Source: an uncultured Mycoplasma sp. (GTDB lineage Bacteria > Bacillota_I > Bacilli_A > Mycoplasmatales > Mycoplasmoidaceae). Taken from it: a stretch of 64,000 bases of DNA. The notes beneath the pieces are model-generated. The model was not told where the DNA came from. It did no database searches and was given only the letters and a program-made list of their open reading frames with translations. A program made the translations under genes and the position numbers. Each line of letters opens with the position of its first letter. The stretch's first letter is position 1. Positions 1-10,790 of this stretch are shown here, one piece after another. The DNA is taken from assembly GCA_947648205.1 (NCBI GenBank), contig CANSNC010000002.1:62001-126000 (forward strand), read 5' to 3'.

Positions 1-331
1 TGTAAATTGTGTAATAGTCTAAACCAATTTCTCCTAAACAAACAATTATATCTTTATTTTTAATTATTAAATCTTCAAGTTCTTTAATTGTTTCATTCAC
101 TTTTCCTTTGTATTTTCATCCATCTGTTGGATGAATTCCAACACAAGCATAAATGATATTTTTATATTTTTGTGATAATTCAATTGACGACTTTGAAGTT
201 TCAATATCAACTGCAATACAATTGATAATTACTTTTTCTTTTTTTAATTCTTCAATAATTGACTCAACATCAATATTGAATTCTTCAATATTTAAATGCG
301 CATGAGTGTCATAATATTTTATATTTTTCAT
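1..331 (-). CDS. tatD: TatD family metal-dependent hydrolase (partial, C-terminus outside window)
   Basis: Metal-dependent DNase/hydrolase of the TatD family, a TIM-barrel phosphoesterase acting in the cytoplasm. The N-terminus shows the metal-binding DTHAHL motif (residues 8-13), then VGIHP, and, after one UGA-Trp codon, CLGEIGLDYY, the second family signature. The gene runs off the left edge, so only about 110 residues and no C-terminal ligands are visible. It starts 3 nt after the mnmE stop and is the last visible gene of a tmk-holB-mnmE-tatD run on the minus strand, an arrangement common in Firmicutes and Mollicutes. Confidence 0.9.
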
Positions 332-334
332 ATT

Positions 335-1672
335 TTATTTTCCCAAACAAAAATTTTTAAATAGGTCATCTAATATATCAAAATCTGAAGATTCTCCTAG
401 GAATATTGCAAAATTTTTATATGCTTTTGTTATATCATGCAAAAGTACATCTAGTGGAATTTTATCTTTTGCAAATGATATGGATGTTGATAGAATTTCT
501 TTTATATTTTTAATTTGATTAAGTTCATTATTTGACGAAATATATTGATTTTTATTTAAAACTGATGAATCTATTCTAAATGTTTGCTTCAAGTATTTTA
601 ATAAGTTTTCAATATTATTTTTCTTAGCAGATATTTCTATGGCATTAGTAAGTTCTTTATTTTTATCATTTTTTAAATCAATTTTATTTTTAACAATAAC
701 ATATTTTTTATTTTTTAGTTTTTTAATAATATCTTGTTCTTGAGCACTAATTTTTTTTGTAGAATCAATTAAAAAAATTATAAAATCAGCATCCTTAATA
801 GTATTTAAAGATTTTTGAACTCCAATTTTTTCAATTTTATTTTTTGATTCTCTTATACCTGCTGTATCTATGAAGTTATAAAGAATGTCATCAATAATTA
901 TTGAATCATTTACAATATCTCTTGTTGTTCCAGCAATATTTGATACAATGGCTTTATCTTTTTTTAAAAGAGAATTTAGCAATGATGATTTTCCAACATT
1001 TGGTTTTCCTATAATTGCCACATTTATCCCATTATAGATGTGTTTTACAGATTCATAATTATTGATTATTTGATTTAACATAACTACTATATCTTCAAGA
1101 TATTTTATATATGAATTATGATTAATAACCTCTACATCATCATATTCAGGATAATCAATATTTACCTCTATTTTACCTATCACATTGAATAATTTATTTT
1201 TAATTTCAAATAATTTATTAGAAGTTGAACTAGTTAAATTATTTATAGCTAATTTTGTTAATGATTCAGTTTTTGCATTGATTAAATTATTAATAGAATT
1301 TGCTTGCATCAAGCTTAATTTATTATTTAAAAATGCTCTTTTAGTAAATTCTCCAGATTCTGCAAGTCTTGCCCCATTCTTTAATAAAAGATTAATAATT
1401 TTATCAATTACAATTGGTCCTCCATGACAATTAATTTCAACGATGTCATCACCTGTAAAAGATCTTGGTGAAACAAACTTTACAAAAATTGCTTCATCAA
1501 TAATGTTTTTTTTGTCATAAATAAATAATTTTTGTACTGAATATCCTTTTTTAATAAGTTTATTATCAACAATTTTATTAACTATTTCATATGCCTTATC
1601 CCCATTTATTCTAATAATTGCAATTGCACTAGATAAATATGGAGTTGCAAGAGCTACAAAAGTATTGCTCAT
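335..1672 (-). CDS. mnmE: tRNA modification GTPase MnmE
   Basis: With MnmG it installs the (carboxymethyl)aminomethyl group on C5 of wobble uridine 34 of some tRNAs. The 445-residue protein has normal length and no UGA codon. Visible parts are the N-terminal folate-binding domain (residues 1-120), the G1 loop GKPNVGKSS (222-230), a downstream G2/G3 region with TAGIR, and the C-terminal FCLGK whose Cys is essential for modification in the family. holB lies 10 nt upstream and tatD 3 nt downstream, so co-transcription is likely. Its partner mnmG is in the same window at 10791-12626. Confidence 0.97.
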   Translation of the reverse strand: MSNTFVALATPYLSSAIAIIRINGDKAYEIVNKIVDNKLIKKGYSVQKLFIYDKKNIIDEAIFVKFVSPRSFTGDDIVEINCHGGPIVIDKIINLLLKNGARLAESGEFTKRAFLNNKLSLMQANSINNLINAKTESLTKLAINNLTSSTSNKLFEIKNKLFNVIGKIEVNIDYPEYDDVEVINHNSYIKYLEDIVVMLNQIINNYESVKHIYNGINVAIIGKPNVGKSSLLNSLLKKDKAIVSNIAGTTRDIVNDSIIIDDILYNFIDTAGIRESKNKIEKIGVQKSLNTIKDADFIIFLIDSTKKISAQEQDIIKKLKNKKYVIVKNKIDLKNDKNKELTNAIEISAKKNNIENLLKYLKQTFRIDSSVLNKNQYISSNNELNQIKNIKEILSTSISFAKDKIPLDVLLHDITKAYKNFAIFLGESSDFDILDDLFKNFCLGK

Positions 1673-1682
1673 ATTTGCTCCT

Positions 1683-2513
1683 TTATGGTTTAAAAATTAT
1701 GTTTAATAATTCATTGAAAATAAGAGTTTTATTAATGTTAAATTTACATGTAGAAATTAAAGTAAATATTTTTTCTTTAATGCTATTTTCTCTCTTATAA
1801 GATATTAGATTAATTAAATTGATTATATTGTTATAATCTAATTTTTTAAATTCTGTTAATATTTCTTTTTGCAGAGGATAATTGTTCATTGAATTGCTTA
1901 TTTTTTTTGATATTTCTAATAAATTTAAATATTCTCCATTTTTAAAATTATCAATCATTTCATTATAATTAAAATAAACATTTATTAAATCATTGTGATA
2001 TATTTCATCAATTTTTTCTTCATTTAATTTTTTTATTACAAAATCTATATTTGGCAATATTTTAAAAACTTCACATCTGCTTGTTATAGTTTGAATAACT
2101 TGTTGATTGTTCCTTGCAACAAAAATATAGTATGTATTTTTTGATGGATTTTCGATTGATTTTAGCAATGAATTTACTACAAATTTATTTGCTTGTTCAA
2201 TTCCATATATTATTAAAAATTTATTTCCCTTTGATTCTAATGATGTTGTTGATAATGTATTTATAATTTCAACAATCTCTTCTTTAATTATCCCTGAATT
2301 ATGTTTATTAACAATATGCATATCATAATAAGAATTTGAATTAATTTTTTTACAATCTATACAATTATTGCAAAAACCTTCTTTATCAAAAGAACAATTT
2401 AAAGATTTGATAAATCCATAAATTATTTCATCAACATCGCTATATCTATTTTCAACTAATAAGATTGGAGATGGTTTATTGTTAATCAATATTTCTAAAA
2501 TTTTATTATTCAT
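1683..2513 (-). CDS. holB: DNA polymerase III delta-prime subunit
   Basis: Clamp-loader delta-prime subunit (276 residues), which helps load the beta clamp with DnaX. It carries the clamp-loader zinc cluster CNNCIDCKK near residue 48, a region resembling the nonfunctional AAA core, and the SRC sensor motif in TITSRCEVF. There is no intact Walker A, as expected for delta-prime. It sits between tmk (7 nt) and mnmE (10 nt), the usual tmk-holB pairing. The C-terminal third is lysine/asparagine-rich and poorly conserved. Confidence 0.9.
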   Translation of the reverse strand: MNNKILEILINNKPSPILLVENRYSDVDEIIYGFIKSLNCSFDKEGFCNNCIDCKKINSNSYYDMHIVNKHNSGIIKEEIVEIINTLSTTSLESKGNKFLIIYGIEQANKFVVNSLLKSIENPSKNTYYIFVARNNQQVIQTITSRCEVFKILPNIDFVIKKLNEEKIDEIYHNDLINVYFNYNEMIDNFKNGEYLNLLEISKKISNSMNNYPLQKEILTEFKKLDYNNIINLINLISYKRENSIKEKIFTLISTCKFNINKTLIFNELLNIIFKP

Positions 2514-2520
2514 ATTTTGC

Positions 2521-3159
2521 CTATAGTATTTCTTTAGTTAAATGATTTATAATTTCTTCAAGAATTTTATTTGGTTCTTTATTACCATCAATAATAATAA
2601 TTTTTGATTCTTTTATTGCTTTTAATGCTTTTTTATAAGAGTTGTTAATTTTTGTTATTTCATCAATAGTAGTTAAATCTAATCTATCAATTTTATCTTT
2701 TCTTTTTGATAATCGTTCAAGTGAGACATTGACTGGAACATCAATAAAGAAAACTATATCTGGATAACACTTGTTAATTCCAAAATTATTTATAAATAAA
2801 ACATCTTTTATTCCTAACTCTTTATATATACCTTGAAAAGCCAAAGATGAGTGCAAAAAACGATCAGAAATAACAATATTATCATTTTGTATTGCTGGTA
2901 ATATTATTTTATTTACATGCTCTGATCTTGAAGCAGCAAATAGTAATGCTTCAGTTCTTATGTCCATATCATCATTTGCTAGCATTAACCTTATTTTTTC
3001 ACCGATGTCTGTTCCACCAGGTTCTCGTGTGAATATAAATTTATTTTTTAAAAAATCTGTTGATTCTTCTAAATGTTTTTTTAGTAAATTTAAAATTGTT
3101 GTTTTTCCAGATCCATCTGCACCTTCAAAAGAAATAAATCTAATCTTTCTTTTCATCAT
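2521..3159 (-). CDS. tmk: Thymidylate kinase
   Basis: Phosphorylates dTMP to dTDP. The P-loop GADGSGKTT lies at residues 13-21, FTREPGGT is the dTMP-site motif, and ISDRF is the DR motif, followed by a lid region around residue 150. Length 212 is typical. Two adjacent ATG codons are possible starts; the upstream one is used here. It is the first gene of the minus-strand cluster, reading away from the helicase gene, with 100 bp of shared promoter region. Confidence 0.97.
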   Translation of the reverse strand: MMKRKIRFISFEGADGSGKTTILNLLKKHLEESTDFLKNKFIFTREPGGTDIGEKIRLMLANDDMDIRTEALLFAASRSEHVNKIILPAIQNDNIVISDRFLHSSLAFQGIYKELGIKDVLFINNFGINKCYPDIVFFIDVPVNVSLERLSKRKDKIDRLDLTTIDEITKINNSYKKALKAIKESKIIIIDGNKEPNKILEEIINHLTKEIL

Positions 3160-3185
3160 TATTCCCTTAAGTTAGTTAATGTTAA

Positions 3186-3215
3186 TAATTATAAATAATT
3201 TTTCAGAATTATAAT
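3186..3215. promoter_or_regulatory. Divergent promoter region between tmk and the helicase gene
   Basis: The 100-bp gap holds a plus-strand TATAAT at 3210-3215, suited to the helicase gene, and a minus-strand TATAAT-like hexamer near 3188-3193, suited to tmk. Neither has a convincing -35 box, which is usual in Mollicutes. The assignment is by eye. Confidence 0.4.
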
Positions 3216-3259
3216 ATATTAATAATATTCTTCTAATATGAATATTGGAGTATTAATAT

Positions 3260-6200
3260 ATGAAAAAATTTACACTATTAAATAATTTTTTAACAACTGA
3301 TACAAGAGATGGTGCAATTAGAATAAACAATTCATTAAAAATTACAAGACCAATTTTTAATTTAACAACATGTTCTAGTTATAATGAATTTATTCATTTC
3401 AATAATTCAGAGCCATTATATTTAAAACAAGATAAAAGTATTTCTGATGAATTAAGTAAGGAAATTAATAGTTCATCAAATATTTCTGCTGAATTAAGCT
3501 CTATTTTAGAAAAATATGAAATATTCTTTAGCAAGACTAAAATTGAAACTTTACTTAAAACAAATGATACTAAAAAAATTATTGATACTGTTTTAAAAGA
3601 ATATAACAATAGTTTTAAACAAATCAAAGTTTTATCAGTAGAAGCAAAAAAACGAAAAATGGAAGAAGGAATTTGGTCATTATATTTATGTCATTTTTTT
3701 GTTAAAGGTAAATTAAATGATGGTAACTATATTAAAGCTCCATTAGTTTTATTTCCAGTTGATGTAAAACTTAATGAAGGTAAAATTTCTTTGTATAAAT
3801 TAGATGAACCTATTTATAATGAAAAACTTAATTTAGCATTAGAAGAAAATTATGCTATTAAATTGAATGAAACATTTGAAGAAAATTTGTATACAAATGG
3901 TTCATTACCAATTAATAAAATACTTTCAATTTATAAAGAAAGTCTTTCTTCAATAAATGTTGATTTTGATGTAGATCATGATTTAGAAAAATTTGTATAT
4001 GATGCAAGTGAAATGAATGATGTAAAAGGATTGCAAATTGATTATTCTTCATGTATTTCTTTACTAGATCCAACAGGTGGAAAATTAAAAAAGGATTTAT
4101 TAGAAATTCTTGAAAAAAAAGAAAATCCTTTTCAAACTTATTCAATAATGAAAACAAATGATGAAATTATTAATAATGTTGTTGAAAATGATTTTATTTT
4201 AGAAATGAATGGAACTTTAAACCTATATCAAAAATATGCAGTAGCATCATCTTTGCAGGATAATTGTATTATTTATGGTCCGCCTGGAACTGGTAAATCT
4301 GAAGTTATTTCAAATATAGTTTTAAACATATTATACAATAACAAATCAGCTTTAATTGTTTCAGAAAAAAAAGCAGCTCTTGATGTTTTACATAAAAGAT
4401 TAAAAGCATTGTCTCAAATTTGTCTTTGTGCTTATGATATGTATGATTCAACCACTTTTTATAAAAAAATAGTAAATTTTCAAAATTTGTTAACAAAAAC
4501 ATTTCAGGAATTTAAAATTGAAAATTGAGAAAAAAAATATCAAGAATTAAAAGATAATTTTTATTATTTAAATAAGATAGGTGAAATGAAAATACATAAT
4601 AAAGATTATTCTATGATTGCTATAATCTTACAGTCTAGTCCTTTAATTTATGACTCTAAAACTAAAGATATTATTGATGCATATGATGACATAATAACTA
4701 ATAAAAAAATAACTATTGAAGATGGATATAATTTATTTTTAAAACTTAAAGAATTTGCTACTAGTAATAGAGAGATATTAAGTTTATTTTTAGAAAATCA
4801 TTTTGAAGATTTTTATCTTGATGATTTAAATAAAATTGTTGAAAAATTTGGAAAAAGTAAAGATAAAGAATATTTAATGTGAAATTATGTAGTGAAACAA
4901 AAAGTTGGAGATAAAACAATTTTTTCACTAAATAAAAATCATGAAAAATTAAGAGTTTCTCCTGATAGAATATATGATTTTATTTTGGGTCTTAAATCAT
5001 TTAATATTCATAAATTAAATGCTTTTGCTTTTGGAAAATCTAGTGCATTTGATATTTCTGAAGATAATTTTGTTGCAAGTATTGTTCAAAAACAAATTGC
5101 ATCAAAATTAGAAAAAAATAAATTCATTTCTCTTCAAGAAGATTTTTTAAAATATATTGATTATAAAATATCTATTTCAAATTCTAATGATGAAAAAGTT
5201 CTAAATATTTATATTAAAAAATTTAAGGAAATATATAACCAGTTGTCACAACCAGAAAAAGAAGAAATTGATAATCTTTTTGCTGAGGCAAAAATGAATA
5301 GAAAACCAAATATAAATCTGTATGCTTCTAAATATTTTTCTAAATTAAAATTAATTTTCCCTATTTGATTAATTAATCCTACAAGAAGTGCAATAATTAT
5401 TCCTAATAAAAAAGGTGTATTTGATTATGGTATATTTGATGAAGCTAGTCAAATATTTTTAGAAAGAGGTTTTCCAATTGTATATAGATCAAAATTTAAT
5501 ATAATTGCAGGTGATGACAAGCAATTAAAACCTACTGACTTTTTTAAAGCAAGATATGAAAATGATGAAAATAGTTCTTTAGATGATGCAGAGTCACTAT
5601 TAGAAAGAGCTAAGTTATGTAACTGACCTACTTATTATCTTAAAAATCATTATCGTTGTGAATCATCTCAACTTATTGAATTTTCTTCTACTAATTTTTA
5701 TGATAACAATTTGGAATTTATTACAAAAAATGGAAGTTTTGCAAAATCACTTGTAACAGTTGATGTTGATGGAAAATGAGAGAATGAAACAAATATTACT
5801 GAAGTAAATAAAGTAATAGAATTACTAAAGGAAAATGTTAATAATTTTAAAACAATAATGGTTATAACTTTAAATAAAAAACAACTTGAGTTACTTGAAA
5901 AAACTTTTATCAAGGAATTTGCATCTAATCAAGAAATGATAAAGAGATATGACAATTATCAAATTTCATTTAAAAATATTGAAAATGTTCAAGGGCATGA
6001 ATCAGATCTTGTTATTTTATCAATTGGGTATGGTTTTAATAGTGATAATAAATTATTAAACTCTTTTGGGCCAATAACACAAAAAGATGGTAGTAATAGA
6101 CTTAATGTTGCAATAACAAGAGCAAAAGAAAAATTAATTGTTATAAAAAGTTTCAAAGCAAGTGATATGAAAATAAATACAGAAAATAAAGATGCTTATA

Positions 6201-6604
6201 TATTTTATAAATATATTGTTTATGTTGAAAAAATGCAAGATAAAAAAATATTTGAATCAAATGATAGAGAAGATAGAATGAAATTATTTGAAAAAGAAGC
6301 ATTAGATTATATACTTGCAAATATTAAAGGACAATATAAAATTTCAAAAAACTTAAATTTTGGTAGTTGTAAAATAGATTGTGCTATTTTTGATAATGAT
6401 TTAAATAAGATGTTATTAGGTATTAATTTTAATAGAACATACAAAGTCAATGATTGAAAAACAACATTAGAAAATTTATATAGAAATAAATTCATTTCAG
6501 ATAGAGGATATAACCTTATTGAGATTGATGAAATAGAATGATATTTCAAAAAAAACATTATAATTAATTTAATTAATGATAAGATAAGTGAATTAAAAGG
6601 TTAA
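3260..6604 (+). CDS. SF1 (UPF1-like) DNA/RNA helicase with DUF4011-type N-terminus and degenerate nuclease-like tail
   Basis: A 1114-residue superfamily 1 helicase, read through several UGA-Trp codons. The N-terminal 300 residues resemble the DUF4011-type region of large prokaryotic UPF1-like helicases. Motor motifs follow in order: Walker A YGPPGTGKSE (about 339), DEAS Walker B (about 727), GDDKQLKPT motif III (about 751), VQGHESD motif V (about 909) and NVAITRAKEK motif VI (about 948). The last 90 residues (KIDCAIFD...LLGINFNR) resemble the MTES_1575/Vsr-like endonuclease domain often found in this family, but where relatives read LGIE this one reads LGIN, so that domain may lack nuclease activity. 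The start ATG follows TTGGAG. Helicase call firm; cellular role (repair or defence) unknown. Confidence 0.88.
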
Positions 6605-6606
6605 TT

Positions 6607-7065
6607 ATGTTTAAAAGAGATAAACTTAAATATTTTGACAAATTCTTAGAAAATAAAAAAATATCAAATTTAAATAAAACAATTAAATTATGTGGATATA
6701 AAAAATGCAAAATGAAATCACTTTATTCTGTTAACAATGCATTTGGTGTAAAAACACAAGCTGACTTAACAAAGATAAAAGAAATTGTTTTAAGTTCTAC
6801 TAAAAAAATAGATAAATTAGTTTATGATTCAGAAAAGTTTAATGATGCTGTAAATACATACATAGTTTATTGTGACTCACAAATAGTATTAAACAATGAT
6901 AAATTCTCTTCTTACATTAAGTATATTCAAGAAAATTTAGTTAATTTTAAAAATTGTAATATTGCAATATTTATATACAATAATTCTATTTATGCAATAA
7001 ATGAAAAAGTTTTTAATGGTGTAAGTACATTTGTTGAATCATTTAAATGATCAAGAAAAATGTAA
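6607..7065 (+). CDS. Hypothetical protein, linked to the helicase
   Basis: A 152-residue soluble protein of no family I recognise, starting 2 nt after the helicase stop, so almost certainly co-transcribed and possibly a partner. The N-terminal 40 residues are very basic with two nearby cysteines (LCGYKKCK). The C-terminal half is a compact alternating beta/alpha pattern (NIAIFIYNNSIYAIN). A UGA-Trp codon sits near the C-terminus, before SRKM. No signal peptide or membrane segment is seen. Confidence 0.6.
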
Positions 7066-7161
7066 AAACATTTATAGTAAAATTGAGGTAATCTATATTT
7101 TTTATTATGAATATATTTTTAATTGTTTAATTATATTTTCAATAATATAGAAGGTACTAAA

Positions 7162-7311
7162 ATGGAAAAAAAGAAAACAAATGTAATGATTAATCATGAT
7201 GGAAAAAATTTAAATTTTTCAATTCATGATAATGACTCAAACATTGAATTATCAATTAATGACAAAACACTTGAAGCTCTTGAAGCATTAGATAAAAAAT
7301 TTGATAAATAA
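7162..7311 (+). CDS. Small hypothetical protein (49 aa)
   Basis: Short acidic/lysine-rich protein. I chose ATG 7162 because AGAAGGT lies just upstream; an in-frame ATG at 7123 has no ribosome binding site. The middle shows paired beta-like stretches (NLNFSIHDND, NIELSIND) and a helical end (LEALEALDKKFDK). It is followed by a strong hairpin terminator, which supports a real transcript ending here. Family unknown. Confidence 0.5.
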   Translation: MEKKKTNVMINHDGKNLNFSIHDNDSNIELSINDKTLEALEALDKKFDK

Positions 7312-7357
7312 TACATAGAAAAATATAAGATTATTAGAAATGCTATTATTCTAAATT

Positions 7358-7412
7358 AAAAAATGAAGTGTAACACATATAGTAAAATCTATATACACTT
7401 CATTTTTTTTAT
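7358..7412. terminator. Bidirectional intrinsic terminator
   Basis: Inverted repeat AAAAATGAAGTGTA (near 7359-7372) against TACACTTCATTTTT (7394-7407), with a T-run on the plus side and an A-run before the left arm, so it can stop transcription from both sides. It separates the small plus-strand gene from convergent ffh. Confidence 0.8.
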
Positions 7413-7423
7413 AAAATATATTT

Positions 7424-8758
7424 TTACATTCATTCTGAAAAAGGATTTTGACCTTTTTTAATGACTTTTCCAACTTCTTCCATTCTTGCTTTAGATTTTT
7501 CTCATTCATTTAGCAATTTATTTAAGTCGTCCATTTTTTTTCCAGAACCTTTTGTTATTCTAATTTTTCTATTATTATTTTTTTTAATAATAGCTGGATT
7601 TCTTCTTTCCTTTACTGTCATTGAAGATAATAACACTTTTCAAGTTTTCATTTTTTCTTCAATCTCATTAAGTTTATTTTCCGTTATCTTTGGAGCGCCA
7701 GGAAGCATTTGCATAATACTTCCAATTGAACCCATTTTAGTTAATTGTTCCATTTGATTCATTAAATCTTCAAGGTCCATATTTCCTGATAACATTTTTT
7801 GAAAAGATCTTTTTACAACTTTTTCATCTAGATTTTCTGCTGCTTGTTCAGCAAGTGTCATCATATCACCATAACCTAATATTTTATCTGCAACTCTATC
7901 AGGGTGAAAAATATCTAATGATCCAATTTTTTCACCAACTCCTGTAAATTTAATTGGAACATTTAATATACTTCTTAGAGATAATGCTGCTCCTGCACGT
8001 GCATCAGAATCTAATTTTGTAATGATAAATCCTGTTAGTTTTAATTTATCATTAAATTCTTGAGCAACATTAATAATATCTTGACCTGCCATTGCATCAA
8101 CAACTAATAAAATTTCATCTGGAGAAAAATTCTTTTTAATATTTACTAATTCATCCATTAATTCTTTATTTGTTTGTAAACGTCCAGCTGTATCAACAAT
8201 TATTGTATCATTCCCATTTTTTCTTGCTATCTCTATTGATTCTTTTGATGTCTTAACAGGATTTTGTTTTTGCTTATCATAAAAGTCTACATTAATTTCA
8301 TTTGATAGTGTTTTTAATTGATCAATTGCTGCAGGTCTATAAATATCAGCAGCAACTAAAAGAGGTTTTTTAGAATGTTTTGTTTTTAAAAAATGTGCTA
8401 TTTTAGCTGCAGTTGTTGTTTTCCCTGATCCTTGTAATCCAACCATCATAATTTTTAATGGGTTTTTTTTGTAATCAATACTTGCAGTTTTTTCTCCAAG
8501 TATTTTTAATAATTCTTCCTTAACAATTACAAGCAGAACTTGGTCTGCATCTTTACCTGGATCAACAATTGTGCCTACTGCACTTTCTTTTATATTTTTT
8601 AATAATGTTTTTGTCACAGTTAAATTAACATCTGCATCTAATAATGAAATTCTTATTTGTTTTAGTACATCAATAAGATTCTCTTCTTTAATTGTTGAAT
8701 TTTCAAGTTTCTTTTTCATTGATTTTGAAACTATAGATGCTATCATTGATTGAAACAT
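7424..8758 (-). CDS. ffh: Signal recognition particle protein Ffh (SRP54)
   Basis: GTPase that binds signal sequences and SRP RNA and delivers ribosomes to FtsY at the membrane. The 444 residues comprise the N domain (1-95), a G domain with GLQGSGKTT (107-115), DTAGR and TKLDSDARAG, and the M domain with its RIRITKGSG helix. Two UGA-Trp codons fall in the last 75 residues, so the protein extends past the first TGA to end in FSEWM. The start has a consensus AAGGAGG. tyrS lies 12 nt upstream. Confidence 0.97.
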
Positions 8759-8770
8759 AATTCCTCCTTA

Positions 8771-10012
8771 TTATTTTCAAATTATTAAAAAATAATTTTT
8801 TTTGCCTTTACGAATTAAAGAAAATTCATTATTATAACTCTCTTTTTTTGTGGCAGTAAATTCATAACTAGTTATTAATTTATTATTTACATAAATTGAT
8901 TTACCATCTATTAATTCTCTTGCGATTCTTTTAGAATCTACTATTTTTGATTCTACCAATAATTCCACAATATTTTTTTCTGTACAATTTGTATGATAAT
9001 TTGGCACAGAATTAAAAGCTTCTTTTAATTCTTCATTAGTTAATTCTTCAATTTTATTATTAAATATACATTGAGAAATTTTTAAAACTTTTTTTAATTC
9101 TTCATTTCCATGAATTGTTGAAATTAACTCATTTGCAAGTTCTTTTTGAGCTATTTTTTTAAATGGTTCTTTTCTATGGTTATCATTAATTTCTTGAATT
9201 TCATTAAGTGTTTTAAATGAAAGAAATTTAAATAATTTTTCTATTTCTTCATCTGTTTGATTAATTAAAAATTGATACATTTCATATGGAGATGTCAAAT
9301 TTTTATCAAGATAAATAGCTCCTTTTTCTGATTTACCAAATTTTGTACCATCTGATTTTGTTAGCAAATTTAATGTTATACCACATGCTGTATTATTATC
9401 GCCTTCTTGTCTTCTAATGTAATCAATACCTGCAGTTATATTGCCTCATTGATCTGAACCACCAAGTTGTAAACTAACATTTTTATTCTTGTACAAATAA
9501 TAAAAGTCATATCCTTGAAGAATAGAATATGTAAATTCTGTAAATGAAATACCTGTTTCTAATCTTTTTTTCACTATTTCTCTTTCTAAGATATGATTCA
9601 CATTAATTGTTTTTCCTATATCTCTTAAAAAATCTAGTACATTCATATTTTTGTATATTTCAAAGTTGTTAAATACTTCAGCGCCTGAAAACTGTTTTAG
9701 TTGTTTTTCTATTGAAGTTATGTTTTTTTTGATAATGTCAGTATTTAATAGAACTCTTTCACTTGTTTTTCCACTTGGGTCACCAATCATTCCTGTTGCT
9801 CCACCTACAATAGCAAATGTTTTAAAACCATTATCTTTAAATCTTTTTAAAATTGATATTGCTACATAATTACCAAGATGCAATGAGTTTGCTGTAGGGT
9901 CAAATCCAATATAAAGACTTTTGTCTTTTTTTTTAAAAAAGTCTTCAATTTTTTTATCATTAGTTATATTATTTATAATTCCACGTTCTTTTAATTCATT
10001 TAAAAAGTTCAT
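8771..10012 (-). CDS. tyrS: Tyrosyl-tRNA synthetase
   Basis: Class I aminoacyl-tRNA synthetase charging tRNA-Tyr. The 413 residues show the HIGH-equivalent HLGN (about 45), IGFDPTA, the tyrosine-pocket segment LQGYDFYYL and LQLGGSDQW (Trp encoded by UGA), and the KMSKS-equivalent KFGKS (224-228). The C-terminal 80 residues form the S4-like RNA-binding domain (IDGKSIYVN). A second UGA-Trp is two codons before the stop. The gap ahead of the gene is only 77 bp and no T-box leader was seen. Confidence 0.97.
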
Positions 10013-10089
10013 AGTAACTCCAAAATAGTTAACATTATTATATTTTATCCTTTAATTAATTAATAATATTAACTATTATTTTAAAATAA

Positions 10090-10788
10090 TTAACTTTTTA
10101 TTATATCTTTTCATTGTCTTGGATATAGAGTAGGTGTTTTATTGGTTTTTGTAAAAAAGAATGTATTAAATTCTTTGTTATTATAAACAAACTTTTTAAT
10201 TTTATAATTTTGCGCAAAAACATTTTTAATTATTGTTTGAGCATCATTTAGTTCATCTAAATAATTTATTGATTTTGGAAAAATAAGTGTAGCACCAATT
10301 TTGGATAAAGGGAAACATATTTCTATTAATATTTTTAAACTTGCCACTGCTCTGCAAGTTATTAAATCAAAACTTTCAGTAAAAATTTTTGAGCAATTTT
10401 CAACTCTATCATAAATTATTTTTACATTTTCTAAATTTAATTCATTTGTCAAAATTTGTAAAAATTCACATTTTTTTCTATTAGATTCAATGATAGTTAA
10501 ATTTATATCATTAAAAATTATTTTTAAGACAATTCCAGGTATTCCAGATCCTGAACCTATATCTAATAATTCTTTTATTTTACTAAAGTCAAAACCTATA
10601 TATGGAATTATGCTTTCATAAAAATATTGTGAAAAGATTATGTCATCTTTATTCAATCTAGTTAGATTAAATTTTTTATTATATTCATTTAAAAGAACAA
10701 TGTATTTATCAATTTTTTCCATTATGTATTTTTCGTTTTTAATGTTGAATTCTTCTTTTATTTTTTTTATAAATTCATTTCTATTCAT
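10090..10788 (-). CDS. rsmG: 16S rRNA (guanine527-N7)-methyltransferase RsmG
   Basis: S-adenosylmethionine-dependent methyltransferase (formerly GidB) for G527 of 16S rRNA. The 232 residues show the SAM-binding LLDIGSGSGIPGIVLKI, then LTIIESNRKKCEFL and the RAVASL motif. It begins 2 nt after the mnmG stop, the classic mnmG-rsmG (gidA-gidB) pair. A UGA-Trp codon extends the C-terminus by seven residues beyond the first TGA. Confidence 0.95.
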
Positions 10789-10790
10789 AA

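Noticed and set aside
3260-6604. Helicase locus looked like several broken frames (pseudogene)
   Set aside because: All pieces lie in one frame separated only by TGA, which is Trp here; helicase motifs appear in proper order across the breaks. The same applies to mnmG, atpA, atpG, dnaX, prfA and others.
7123-7161. Longer start (ATG 7123) for the small protein
   Set aside because: No ribosome binding site there, while AGAAGGT sits correctly before ATG 7162.
9368-10089. T-box riboswitch ahead of tyrS (and likewise glyS)
   Set aside because: Upstream gaps of 77 and 34 bp are too short, and no T-box core or antiterminator pairing is visible; leuS upstream lies outside the window.
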